DNA of 64,000 nucleotides from assembly GCA_022508985.1 (NCBI GenBank), contig JAFLUA010000007.1, forward strand, positions 1 through 64,000. Direction: 5' to 3'. Numbering within the stretch: position 1 is the stretch's first letter; every line of letters starts with the position of its first letter. This document shows, in pieces, positions 10,628-18,244 of the stretch. The stretch is from Muribaculaceae bacterium. GTDB taxonomy: Bacteria > Bacteroidota > Bacteroidia > Bacteroidales > Muribaculaceae. A program made the position numbers and the translations under genes. The notes under the pieces are model-generated. The model made no database searches. It saw only the letters and a program-made list of their open reading frames with translations, and was not told the origin of the DNA.

Positions 10628-11217
10628 CACCGATAACCATCGCTATAACCGGAGGAATAGGCTCCGGGAAATCGGTGGTGAGCAAAATTTTGCGTTGCCT
10701 TGGCTTTCAAGTTTTTGATTGCGATAGCGAGGCAAAGGTGCTGATGGATGGAGATGAAAATATTAAGAAAGAAATAGCGTCTACGATAGACTCGCAGTCT
10801 ATTTATCTTAATGGGGCAATAAATCGTAAGCGACTTGCCGAGGTAGTTTTCAACAGCCCGGCAAAACTTGAGATCCTTAATAAAATAGTTCATGGAGCTG
10901 TGCGAGATAGGATAGAGCAGTGGCGTCGGTCGATTGACGCTCCGGTGGCATTTGTAGAAACTGCTATACTCTATCAAAGTGGCCTAAACCGTAGCGTTGA
11001 TGCTGAATGGAGAATTGTAGCTCCTGAAGAATTGAGAATCCTCCGAGTGATGAGACGAAACAATGCGAACCGCGAAGAAGTGAAACAACGCATTGAGTCA
11101 CAGCAATTTGACCCTTCGGCAACCGATGTTCAACCGCCGTTGACGGAAATTGTTAATGATGATGCGACACCATTGCTTCCGCAAATTTTAGAAAAGATAT
11201 ACGATAAAAGCCGCTGA
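10624..11217 (+). CDS. coaE: Dephospho-CoA kinase CoaE
   Basis: A 197-residue P-loop kinase for the last step of coenzyme A synthesis. Walker A GGIGSGKS is at residues 10-17, followed by VFDCDSEAK and the VAFVETAILYQSG block typical of CoaE. The start overlaps the upstream stop by four bases, indicating translational coupling. The stop codon lies inside the loop of a strong terminator. Confidence 0.95.
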   Translation: MTPITIAITGGIGSGKSVVSKILRCLGFQVFDCDSEAKVLMDGDENIKKEIASTIDSQSIYLNGAINRKRLAEVVFNSPAKLEILNKIVHGAVRDRIEQWRRSIDAPVAFVETAILYQSGLNRSVDAEWRIVAPEELRILRVMRRNNANREEVKQRIESQQFDPSATDVQPPLTEIVNDDATPLLPQILEKIYDKSR

Positions 11218-11239
11218 CATTTTGCCAACGGCTTTTATC
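11203..11239. terminator. Bidirectional terminator at the end of coaE
   Basis: A perfect 11-base stem GATAAAAGCCG / CGGCTTTTATC with a 15-base loop spans the coaE stop codon. It separates the + strand run from the - strand gene ending at 11257. Confidence 0.85.
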
Positions 11240-11256
11240 ATAGAAGTGATACTTAA

Positions 11257-11685
11257 TCAGCTATCAATTCTATCGGCGAGTTTATGGCTTTTAGACGCCA
11301 TAGACTCAAGGAAATCAGCACTTTTTTCAACAACGTTGGCCGTTACTTCGCGTGCTTTGTCAAGTACAACGTCCATTTTGTCTTTTACTTTACTGCATGC
11401 CGATCGGCCTTCAACTTCTTCTTTGGCAATTTTGCATTTTGCCTTTGCCACGGTGCTCTGCACCTTATCTTGCACCTGTTTTTTAGCGCAAGCGGCCTTG
11501 GCTTTTACTTGGCATGCTTTCTCCGAGACTTTTTCATTAACTTGAGCCGCTGTTTCTTCAACTTTACATTTCACGGCTTTCGCCTCTTCTTTAACAGCGA
11601 GAGCTGCTGATTTAGCCGATACTTCGGCTGCTGATTTTGATACTTTTGCTGCACATTGTGCTGCTTTTTGACAATTCGTTTTCAT
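11257..11685 (-). CDS. Ala/Lys-rich helical protein, LEA-like composition, function unknown
   Basis: 142 residues made almost wholly of Ala, Lys, Val, Glu and Ser with scattered Cys (about ten). It reads as amphipathic helix throughout, with recurring AKxxxxKxxxAK-type spacing. There is no signal peptide and no membrane span. The pattern resembles late-embryogenesis-abundant and similar low-complexity helical proteins, but that is compositional and not proof of family. The reverse strand also stays open here because of codon bias; the - strand frame is preferred for its plausible MKTN start and its position. I do not recognise a specific function. Confidence 0.65.
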   Translation of the reverse strand: MKTNCQKAAQCAAKVSKSAAEVSAKSAALAVKEEAKAVKCKVEETAAQVNEKVSEKACQVKAKAACAKKQVQDKVQSTVAKAKCKIAKEEVEGRSACSKVKDKMDVVLDKAREVTANVVEKSADFLESMASKSHKLADRIDS

Positions 11686-11786
11686 AATAGTTTTGTAGTT
11701 GGTTTGATATTAAAACAATGCAGCTACAAAAAGGTTCTGTAGATGAAAACAAATTTCCTTTTAGTGTTGAACAATGGCCTTATTTT

Positions 11787-12431
11787 TTACTCTTCAGCGG
11801 AGGATTCTCTCTTGTTGTTATAAAATTCGATTACAGGTCCTTCTCCCGAAAATTTCAGTGCGCTATTAAATTCCGGCAGGCTCGAAAGCTCAACGTTAAG
11901 GTCGTTTAGTATGCTCACGCCGTTACCGATGATAAGCGGTAGATTCAAATCGAAAATGTCGTATAACGATGCGAATTTGACGTCAAGGTCGTTTAGCTTA
12001 GAATCTTTGCTGCTCTGATCATCTCTATCGCTAACACTTTTGTCTTGCCAATTCATTACAAAAGTAAATTTCGTAGGATTAGGATATGGCTCGGCAGTAA
12101 GAACATAAGTGCTTGATACCTTACCATTAACAAATTTATAAGTGTAAACGCCTTCGCCCATTACTGCAGATACTGTTTTTGAGCGTTCTTCTTCAAATGC
12201 GCGTGTGAGATGTTTATAAAAGTTTGAATTTGAAAATGTAACGACTTTGGTAACGCGATATAGCTTGTGCCTGCTTGCCGTGCGTTTCTCACTGTAAGTT
12301 ACCGTAACATCGTTTAGGCCTTCAATTCGCTCGATGTATTTATCTATTTTGCTCTGTGCTGAAGCCGCAACAAAGGTTGCGACAAGCATTGAGATGCATA
12401 GTATTGTGCGTTTGAAATTCTTTGTTGTCAT
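11787..12431 (-). CDS. Secreted protein of unknown function (DUF5024-like)
   Basis: 214 residues with a signal peptide (cleavage near AASAQ at about 22-26). The mature part has VTVTYSEKRTASRHKLYRVTKVVTF, followed by a helical block and YTYKFVNGKV. This pattern and the gene order (ECF sigma factor, membrane protein, this gene) are familiar from Bacteroides, where the last gene is often labelled DUF5024. The label is from memory and not certain. It starts 11 bases after the upstream stop, so it probably belongs to the sigma factor's operon and acts in the periplasm. Confidence 0.7.
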   Translation of the reverse strand: MTTKNFKRTILCISMLVATFVAASAQSKIDKYIERIEGLNDVTVTYSEKRTASRHKLYRVTKVVTFSNSNFYKHLTRAFEEERSKTVSAVMGEGVYTYKFVNGKVSSTYVLTAEPYPNPTKFTFVMNWQDKSVSDRDDQSSKDSKLNDLDVKFASLYDIFDLNLPLIIGNGVSILNDLNVELSSLPEFNSALKFSGEGPVIEFYNNKRESSAEE

Positions 12432-12442
12432 GTTATGTTGTT

Positions 12443-12964
12443 TTAAGAGTTTTCAAATATTTCACTACGTATTTGTTTTACAAGAATAGAGTCGTTGATA
12501 TTATTAAGAGCGTTGTTTATAATGATTATATCTAAATCGTCATTAAAATCCGGCTCGGGAAGGGCTACGATACTATCGGCAATAGCTTCGGCTTTGATAA
12601 GACGATCGTAAATTTCGGCAATGTCGGTATATCGCTTCCCGTCTACAATAGCATAGCTGCCTTTGTAGCATTCATATAATTCATTTACAGGTTTGCGAGT
12701 TAATAATATTGCAGTAATTCCTATTGCAATAAGTATGGCCATTGTTGCAGCAACCGCAATAATTTTACTCCAATGCCTTTTTATTTTGGGTTCAACGCTT
12801 TTATCCGGTAGTGATGAATACCAATTAAACATAGCGCGATATTCTTCCAACTCTCCCAGATGTGATCTGGAAGAAAAAAAATCGTATAGTTTATTTTCTT
12901 CGGCAATACTTGTTTCCCCGTCAAGGAAACGATTTATAAGTTCTTGTATTTCGGTCGTATTCAT
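12443..12964 (-). CDS. Putative anti-sigma factor, single-span membrane protein
   Basis: 173 residues. The N terminus (residues 1-55: ELINRFLDGETSIAEENKLYDFF) resembles the short helical domain of Bacteroidetes anti-sigma factors and lacks the zinc HxxxCxxC motif. One membrane helix lies at about 66-88, with an outside tail of about 85 residues. It overlaps the sigma factor stop by four bases and is followed by a secreted protein gene. Holding the sigma factor at the membrane is inferred from context. Confidence 0.7.
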   Translation of the reverse strand: MNTTEIQELINRFLDGETSIAEENKLYDFFSSRSHLGELEEYRAMFNWYSSLPDKSVEPKIKRHWSKIIAVAATMAILIAIGITAILLTRKPVNELYECYKGSYAIVDGKRYTDIAEIYDRLIKAEAIADSIVALPEPDFNDDLDIIIINNALNNINDSILVKQIRSEIFENS

Positions 12965-13479
12965 AGTTTATTCATAGGGTTAGTTTTGAAAATTTCGGCG
13001 ATACGCTTACGGGCTCGAGAGAGAGCAGTGCGTACAGCCCCTTCTGATATATCAAGAAGAGATGCTATTGCAGCGTTGTCATATCCCTCCAAGTGCCTAA
13101 GGCGTATAAGCGTTTGCTGAGGGTCGGGGAGCGACGCAAGAATAGAATTAACATAGTCGGTCGTTTGACGGCCTATAATTATATCTTCGGCTGACGGTTC
13201 CGACAGCTCTATGTCGTCGAATTGCAACTCTTTACTGTTCTTGCGCAATATGTTTATTGCGAGGCGTTTCGTTATGATAACGGCTAAGGCCTCTACCGAC
13301 CGATATTCATCTAAATTATCACGCATGCTCCACAATTTGAGCATAGTATCCTGCACTATGTCGTCGGCATCGTCCTTATCGACCATGCGGCGTGCCGTCT
13401 TTACGAGTGTAGGCCTAAGACTTCGGGCTAATATTTCAAACTCTGTCGGTGTCATTTTACCCTTAAGACACGTCAACAC
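12961..13479 (-). CDS. ECF-type RNA polymerase sigma factor
   Basis: 172 residues with sigma region 2 (DADDIVQDTMLKLW, near 52) and region 4 (LIRLRHLEGYDNAAIASLLD, then EGAVRTALSRARKRI). There is no region 1 or 3, as expected for group 4 sigma factors. A second in-frame ATG nine residues in is an alternative start. It is translationally coupled to the putative anti-sigma gene. Its regulon is unknown; the divergent CHASE2/caspase pair starting 120 bases away could be a target, which is untested. Confidence 0.9.
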   Translation of the reverse strand: MLTCLKGKMTPTEFEILARSLRPTLVKTARRMVDKDDADDIVQDTMLKLWSMRDNLDEYRSVEALAVIITKRLAINILRKNSKELQFDDIELSEPSAEDIIIGRQTTDYVNSILASLPDPQQTLIRLRHLEGYDNAAIASLLDISEGAVRTALSRARKRIAEIFKTNPMNKL

Positions 13480-13599
13480 TAATTTTGTTACACCAAATTA
13501 CATATTTTTTTGCATCAACAAGGCCATTTTTATCTAATTTCTTGCATATATGGCGTATTCTTACGAACTTAGCACTCTGAATGCCGGCCATAACTATAT

Positions 13600-14820
13600 A
13601 TGATGTTCACGAATAGAAATTGGCATATAAAGTGGTCGCGCAACGCCCTCCGGTGTTGCGTAGCTCTTGCTGTGGCATTGCTTATTGTCGTGGCTGACTA
13701 TTTGGCGTCGAATCTGTCGTTCCCTTTATTAGATGCCTCGGAGTCGTTGAGTCTTTTTGGCTATCTGGCGCAAGATAAAGAAGATGATAGTTTATCCGAT
13801 GCCGTGTGCGTGAATGTAGCTATTGACAAGCAGCTGATTCCTATTGTCGATGAGTTTGGAGACACGATAGGAAATGTGCCGGCTACCGACCGTGAGAAAT
13901 TACTCGATTTTTTGAAAGTAACGGCCCAATCGAATTATAAATACGTATTTCTGGATATCAGGTTCGAGAAAGGTCTTACAACGGCAGTCGACTCTGCTTT
14001 ATTCTCCACAATTTTTTCCATGCCACGCTTGGTGTTTTCAACGCACCGTGCCGATGGAGTATATGAGATGGCGGATAGCGCGATTTATATTAAAAGTGCG
14101 TTGGCCGATTATCGCAACAATATGTTTTCAGGATTTACGCGATATGAGTTTATACAAGATGGCGAGGAATCGGTAGCTTTGCGTATCTACCGAGATCTCA
14201 CAGGCAAGACCATTTGTCGCTGTGGCCCGATATACCTATCCGATGGCGCGCTGTGTTACAATATGCAGTTTGTACCCATGCCCTCCAATCTGGTTTTCCC
14301 ATATGGCGAGCACGGAGAAATACGCTATCCCTATCTCGGAGCTCAGTTGATGGATATGCATTCTGACGCCGAACTTAAAGAAATGATGGATGATAAAATT
14401 GTTGTTATCGGTGATTTTGATAATGATTTGCATCAGAGTTATATAGGCGACGTGCCGGGGCCGCTGATATCCTATTATGCTTATCGATTGTTGTCGTCTG
14501 GCGGACATAAAGTTAACTACTGGTATATAGCGTTATTGATGCTCATCTATACCGTCATTGCATATTCTCTGATGCGATCTGAGACATTGACAGCGACTGT
14601 GATGCAAAAACTTGGCGTTGAATCGCCATGGGTTTTATTTCTTTTATCTTTCTTAGGTTGGGAATTTGTACTCACCATTTTGAAAATTCTGTTCTATATA
14701 ATATTTAATATATCGTTTATAGCTACCTTGCCGACGGCGGCCTTTTCTCTTATATCGTTGTTAAAATCGATTGGGGAAGTGCGCAAATCGGCCAAAATAC
14801 TCAATAATACAGCGTTATGA
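13600..14820 (+). CDS. CHASE2-like extracytoplasmic sensor membrane protein
   Basis: 406 residues: one N-terminal membrane helix (about 17-37), an outside region of about 270 residues, and two or three C-terminal helices (about 307-326, 344-362 and 364-390). The layout, with DKIVVIGDFDND then a pause and VPGPLISYYAYRLL just before the helices (266-298), is that of CHASE2 sensors. No kinase, cyclase or other output domain follows; the cytoplasmic tail is only about 15 residues. The next gene, a caspase-family protein, overlaps by four bases, so output probably passes through that partner. Confidence 0.75.
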   Translation: MMFTNRNWHIKWSRNALRCCVALAVALLIVVADYLASNLSFPLLDASESLSLFGYLAQDKEDDSLSDAVCVNVAIDKQLIPIVDEFGDTIGNVPATDREKLLDFLKVTAQSNYKYVFLDIRFEKGLTTAVDSALFSTIFSMPRLVFSTHRADGVYEMADSAIYIKSALADYRNNMFSGFTRYEFIQDGEESVALRIYRDLTGKTICRCGPIYLSDGALCYNMQFVPMPSNLVFPYGEHGEIRYPYLGAQLMDMHSDAELKEMMDDKIVVIGDFDNDLHQSYIGDVPGPLISYYAYRLLSSGGHKVNYWYIALLMLIYTVIAYSLMRSETLTATVMQKLGVESPWVLFLLSFLGWEFVLTILKILFYIIFNISFIATLPTAAFSLISLLKSIGEVRKSAKILNNTAL

Positions 14821-16835
14821 AAAAACTGATAAACTGTATCGTAGTCTTGCTGACTTTTGTTACAATGAGTGCAGCCAATAATATCAAAGACGTAACATTT
14901 CAGATTATGAAATTGAATACGCCAACCATAACGATTGCCGGTAAAGCTCTGAAAATAGGTGATACTTTCAAAGATCCGGCCTCGATAAAATGGGTTGACG
15001 ATAAGCAATCGATGGAGGTTAAAGATTTGGCGACAGGTGCTTTATACCGTTTTTCTCGGCAGGTATTGGAAGGGAAAGGAGAGTCTCTATCGATTAAAGA
15101 TTTTTTCTTAAGGACAACAAAGGCATCGAGTCGCGATACCGATTTTAAGATTTCTCTTGCCGAAAGTCCAGCTAAAGCACAATTCCCTGATAAACGATTA
15201 GCGCTCGTGATTGGGAATTCCAACTATTTCAATCTGTCGTATCTCAGAAATGCGCAGAAAGATGCTACGGATGTGGCATCGGCTTTGCTGTCACTTGGTT
15301 TTGACGTGTTGCAGATATATGAGTGTACATACAACGACATGAAATCGGCTCTAAATAAATTTTCATCAATGGCATCAGATTATGATGTAGCCCTATTTTA
15401 TTTTGCCGGACATGGATTACAGGAAGATGGTAAGAACTATCTTATCCCTATTAATGCTGCATTGGAATATCGTTCGGAATTAGCGCAACTACTTAATTGT
15501 GACGATATTGTCGACCGTATGGATGCCGCCGGAACGCCTTCACGCCTTATATTTCTCGACGCTTGTCGCAATGCTAAGAAATCATGGTCGCGCGATGTTT
15601 CCGAGGGCCTTGCGCGCATGGAAGGCACGCCCGGTTCGGTTATCGTATTCTCAACGCAGAGTGGTAAAGTGGCTCTTGACGGAGAAGGTGATAACAGCCC
15701 CTTTGCAGCATCGTTGATACAAAATATTGTTAAGCCTAATTTGACTTTCTCCGATGCCATGAATTCGATTGTTAGAGATACGTATACACTCACCGACCAA
15801 CGGCAGTATCCATTGCTCGTTGGTACCCTCTTCGATGATTTCCGTTTCAATCCCGGAGAAAAAGAAATTAAAACCGATGTAAAAGCTGTGCCAGCGAAAC
15901 CGGCACCGACTGAAAGACAGCCCCAACCCGTAGCATCACAGCCAAAGCAGTCGAGCCAATTGCCCAAGCCTGTCGTCGATTTCTCTGAGCCTGGGTTCGA
16001 TGTGAAAGTCACCAATGCATACCGCGAAGGCTCGTTCGCCATCTTCGATGTGCTGTTGACAAATAATACTTCGAAAGACTATAGAATGAGCGTTCATTAT
16101 AAGAATGATGGTGTCACAACATCGGTATACGCAAATTCTTCGCAGATTTATTATACTAATACCGGCCTGACAATCAAAGTCGGTGATATCGATGTGGCTT
16201 CATCAGACTTTGTGGACCTGCCGGTTGGTATGCCTGTGGCTTTGCGTTTTACTGTTCGTAACTTTCCGCAGGGCATAACATCGATTCCAATGGTGAGAGT
16301 GGCATTCTACTTGCTTGACTCATTCAAGGCGATACATCCCACGCTTCGTATAACAAATATCCCATTTGGTGATAAAGCTACGGCACAAGAGGAGTCCTCC
16401 ACCCAAAACGAAAATGCAAGCCCTACGATGCAGTCGACATTCGAGGGTTTTGATGTAAGACCAACGATGGCCGTCTATAGCGGAAATTTTGCTATATTTG
16501 AAATTACGCTTACGAATAATACCTCCCGAGACTGTAGGATGAGTGTTCATTATAAAAATGATGCTGTTACCACATCGGTATACGCAAGTCCTTCGCAGAT
16601 ATTTTATACAAATACCGGACTATCAATCAAAGTGGGCGATATGGATGTGGCATCATCGGACTTTGCTGACTTGCCGGTAGGAATGCCTGTGACGCTACGC
16701 TTTACTGTACGCAACTTCCCGCGAGGTCTAAAATCAATACCGATGGTGCGAGTGGCATTCCACTTGCTCGATAGTGGATCTCGGTCGACTCACCCAACGA
16801 TCACTATCGCAAATTTGCCGTTTGCTGATTTGTAA
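14817..16835 (+). CDS. Secreted caspase-family (C14) protein with two C-terminal repeat domains
   Basis: 672 residues. A signal peptide (1-20) is followed by a small domain (about 25-115), then a caspase-like domain (about 126-345) with strand RLALVIGNSNY, catalytic His in FYFAGHG (H199) and Cys in FLDACRN (C250). A proline/glutamine-rich linker (350-385) leads to two similar domains of about 130 residues (389-520 and 541-672) sharing the SVHYKND, TNTGL, IKVGD, DVASSDF and LPVGMP blocks. Both catalytic residues are present, so it should be an active cysteine peptidase, with Arg/Lys or Asp specificity not readable. Overlap with the CHASE2-like gene argues for joint action at the envelope. Confidence 0.85.
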   Translation: MKKLINCIVVLLTFVTMSAANNIKDVTFQIMKLNTPTITIAGKALKIGDTFKDPASIKWVDDKQSMEVKDLATGALYRFSRQVLEGKGESLSIKDFFLRTTKASSRDTDFKISLAESPAKAQFPDKRLALVIGNSNYFNLSYLRNAQKDATDVASALLSLGFDVLQIYECTYNDMKSALNKFSSMASDYDVALFYFAGHGLQEDGKNYLIPINAALEYRSELAQLLNCDDIVDRMDAAGTPSRLIFLDACRNAKKSWSRDVSEGLARMEGTPGSVIVFSTQSGKVALDGEGDNSPFAASLIQNIVKPNLTFSDAMNSIVRDTYTLTDQRQYPLLVGTLFDDFRFNPGEKEIKTDVKAVPAKPAPTERQPQPVASQPKQSSQLPKPVVDFSEPGFDVKVTNAYREGSFAIFDVLLTNNTSKDYRMSVHYKNDGVTTSVYANSSQIYYTNTGLTIKVGDIDVASSDFVDLPVGMPVALRFTVRNFPQGITSIPMVRVAFYLLDSFKAIHPTLRITNIPFGDKATAQEESSTQNENASPTMQSTFEGFDVRPTMAVYSGNFAIFEITLTNNTSRDCRMSVHYKNDAVTTSVYASPSQIFYTNTGLSIKVGDMDVASSDFADLPVGMPVTLRFTVRNFPRGLKSIPMVRVAFHLLDSGSRSTHPTITIANLPFADL

Positions 16836-16976
16836 CAGTAGGAGAAGATTTTCTTTGCGCGTTGTTACGAAAGCCATACGCGGTAGCGGCCGTCACTAAA
16901 ATATGCCGTCGTAATGTGGTTTGGAATAAAAACGAAAGCAAAACAAAAACCTTTTTGAAAAAAAGGTCTAAAAAAC

Positions 16977-17007
16977 TTGCTTAGCTTAAAAAAAGTATAT
17001 ACCTTTG
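16977..17007 (+). promoter_or_regulatory. Promoter of tRNA-Ser(GCT)
   Basis: TTG at 16977-16979 and TACCTTTG at 17000-17007 are separated by 20 bases and lie 30 bases before the tRNA. Confidence 0.75.
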
Positions 17008-17036
17008 CAACGCTTTCCGAGAAAGCAAAATATCAA

Positions 17037-17123
17037 GGAGAGGTGGGTGAGTGGCTGAAACCACCAGTTTGCTAAACTGACGTAGGAGTAATCCTACCAC
17101 GAGTTCGAATCTCGTCCTCTCCG
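17037..17123 (+). tRNA. tRNA-Ser (anticodon GCT)
   Basis: An 87-base class II tRNA. The acceptor is GGAGAGG / CCTCTCC with discriminator G; the anticodon loop TTGCTAA gives GCT (codons AGC/AGT). A long variable arm (GTAGGAGTAATCCTAC) is present, as expected for serine. CCA is not encoded. Confidence 0.95.
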
Positions 17124-17128
17124 CAACG

Positions 17129-17153
17129 AAAGCCGGGCGTAAGTCTGGCTTTT
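17129..17153 (+). terminator. Terminator after tRNA-Ser(GCT)
   Basis: AAAGCC and GGCTTTT arms with a short loop and a T-run follow the tRNA by six bases. Confidence 0.7.
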
Positions 17154-17286
17154 GTTGTAAACAAGAGTGGGAGAGGTTCAAAATTACCAATCATTCTCTT
17201 TCAAACTAAAAAGGGGCTGTCTAACAATAAAAAGTTGGGCAGTCTCTTTTTTGCATAAATAGAAGGCGATTAGGTGGCCGGGGAAT

Positions 17287-17836
17287 TTATTTTCGGAAGA
17301 TGACGTTTTTTGAGATTTTTGGGCCTAAAAACGGTCTTTCGGAAGCTTTTTGAGACAGAAAATGCCGTAAAAAAGAGCCTTTGGCCACTGCGAGGGCCCG
17401 TTTCCTCAGATTATGGGCAATGGCTTTCAGCCCGAACTCGATTTTCGCTCCGGTCATGCCTTTCAGTCTGAGTCGTCTGAACTTGCCGTTTTCTTTTATC
17501 TGCCCGAAGACAGCCTCGGGTTCAATGGGTCGGTTGCTTCGATGAACAAGCCCCTGTTCACTTGTAAGCAACTCCCTTGCTCTTGCTTTATAGTCGTCCA
17601 AAGTGTGATTGACTTCTATCGGTCTGTTCCGTTTTGATTTATGATACCCTCCACGCAAAGGGCATCCTTCACACCTGGTTGCCCGATAAATGCTTACCGT
17701 CTGCCCGTAGCCACTGGCGGTATAACGTTTTTCCTGTCGGATAAATCTCATTTTCTGTCCCATCGAACATACGTAGAAGTCATTGCCGTCGTTGTAGTAA
17801 AGATTTGATACCCGATTTTATCGCTAACTTTGCCAT
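17287..17836 (-). pseudogene. IS1182-family transposase, internal deletion remnant
   Basis: The - strand frame from 17820 to 17287 encodes the C-terminal part of an IS1182-type DDE transposase: YYNDGNDFYVCSMGQKM, then CEGCPLRGGYHKS, RPIEPEAVFGQIKENGKFRR and LKAIAHNLRKRA. An ATG at 17836 opens a different frame (MAKLAIKSGIKS) that looks like the original N terminus and runs into the C-terminal part out of frame near 17815. The central portion and the frame are therefore lost, and it cannot make transposase. Confidence 0.8.
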
Positions 17837-17990
17837 GTTATGTAATGATTATTGGTCTATTTATCGCTTGTAGCAAAATTTAGATTTGGGAAATTAAAAC
17901 TTTATTATTAATTTTGCGTTAGAATCTTAGATAAGACCTAAATAATAAAAATTGGCGAGGGTAATGCACCGCCGCCTGGTTAATCTAAAA

Positions 17991-18028
17991 AAAGAGGATA
18001 TCACTAATAGGTATCCTCTTTTTATTTT
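17991..18028. terminator. Hairpin terminator in the IS leader
   Basis: The stem AAAGAGGATA / TATCCTCTTT is followed by T residues on the + strand and preceded by a run of A, so it is T-rich on both strands. It sits between the IS right end and the transposase start, and would also stop transcription leaving the - strand operon that ends at 18245. Confidence 0.7.
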
Positions 18029-18098
18029 TTAATAGTATTAATCTCTCCGTTTCCAAATACGCAAATTATTTGTTCGAGCGAATGCTGAATACCGCCTA

Positions 18099-18116
18099 AA
18101 ACTTGTTAGACAGCCT
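18099..18116. repeat. Direct repeat copy 1 (IS-end-like), left flank of the three-gene module
   Basis: These 18 bases (AAACTTGTTAGACAGCCT) recur in the same orientation at 26599-26616, on the other side of the vWA/tubulin-like/papain-like operon. This copy is the right terminal repeat of the IS remnant. Confidence 0.8.
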
Positions 18117-18244
18117 CCCTCAAGAATAAAAATTAATTGTAAAGTTATCAATTTGGTTATTTTCGAGTTCTCTATCAATAGCGATACTCTTAATAGATAT
18201 CTAATAATTGAGAAATATTCTAATATAAGCAGCGATTAGAGAAA

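Larger units (their letters stand above)
17212..18118 (-). mobile_element. Internally deleted IS1182-like insertion sequence
   Basis: The ends are inverted repeats: GGCTGTCTAACAA at 17215-17227 and its complement at 18103-18115, 13 matching bases in a 16-base terminal repeat. Reading from the right end on the - strand there are about 280 bases of leader with a hairpin that would block outside transcription, a transposase start, and then a transposase C-terminal part. At about 0.9 kb it is much shorter than a full IS1182-type element (about 1.6 kb or more), so the middle of the transposase gene is lost. Confidence 0.8.

Noticed and set aside
11222..11610. Two Phe/Leu-rich frames on the + strand
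   Set aside because: They are antisense to the Ala/Lys-rich gene and arise from its skewed codons.
17413..17637. A + strand frame in the IS remnant
   Set aside because: It is antisense to the transposase remnant.
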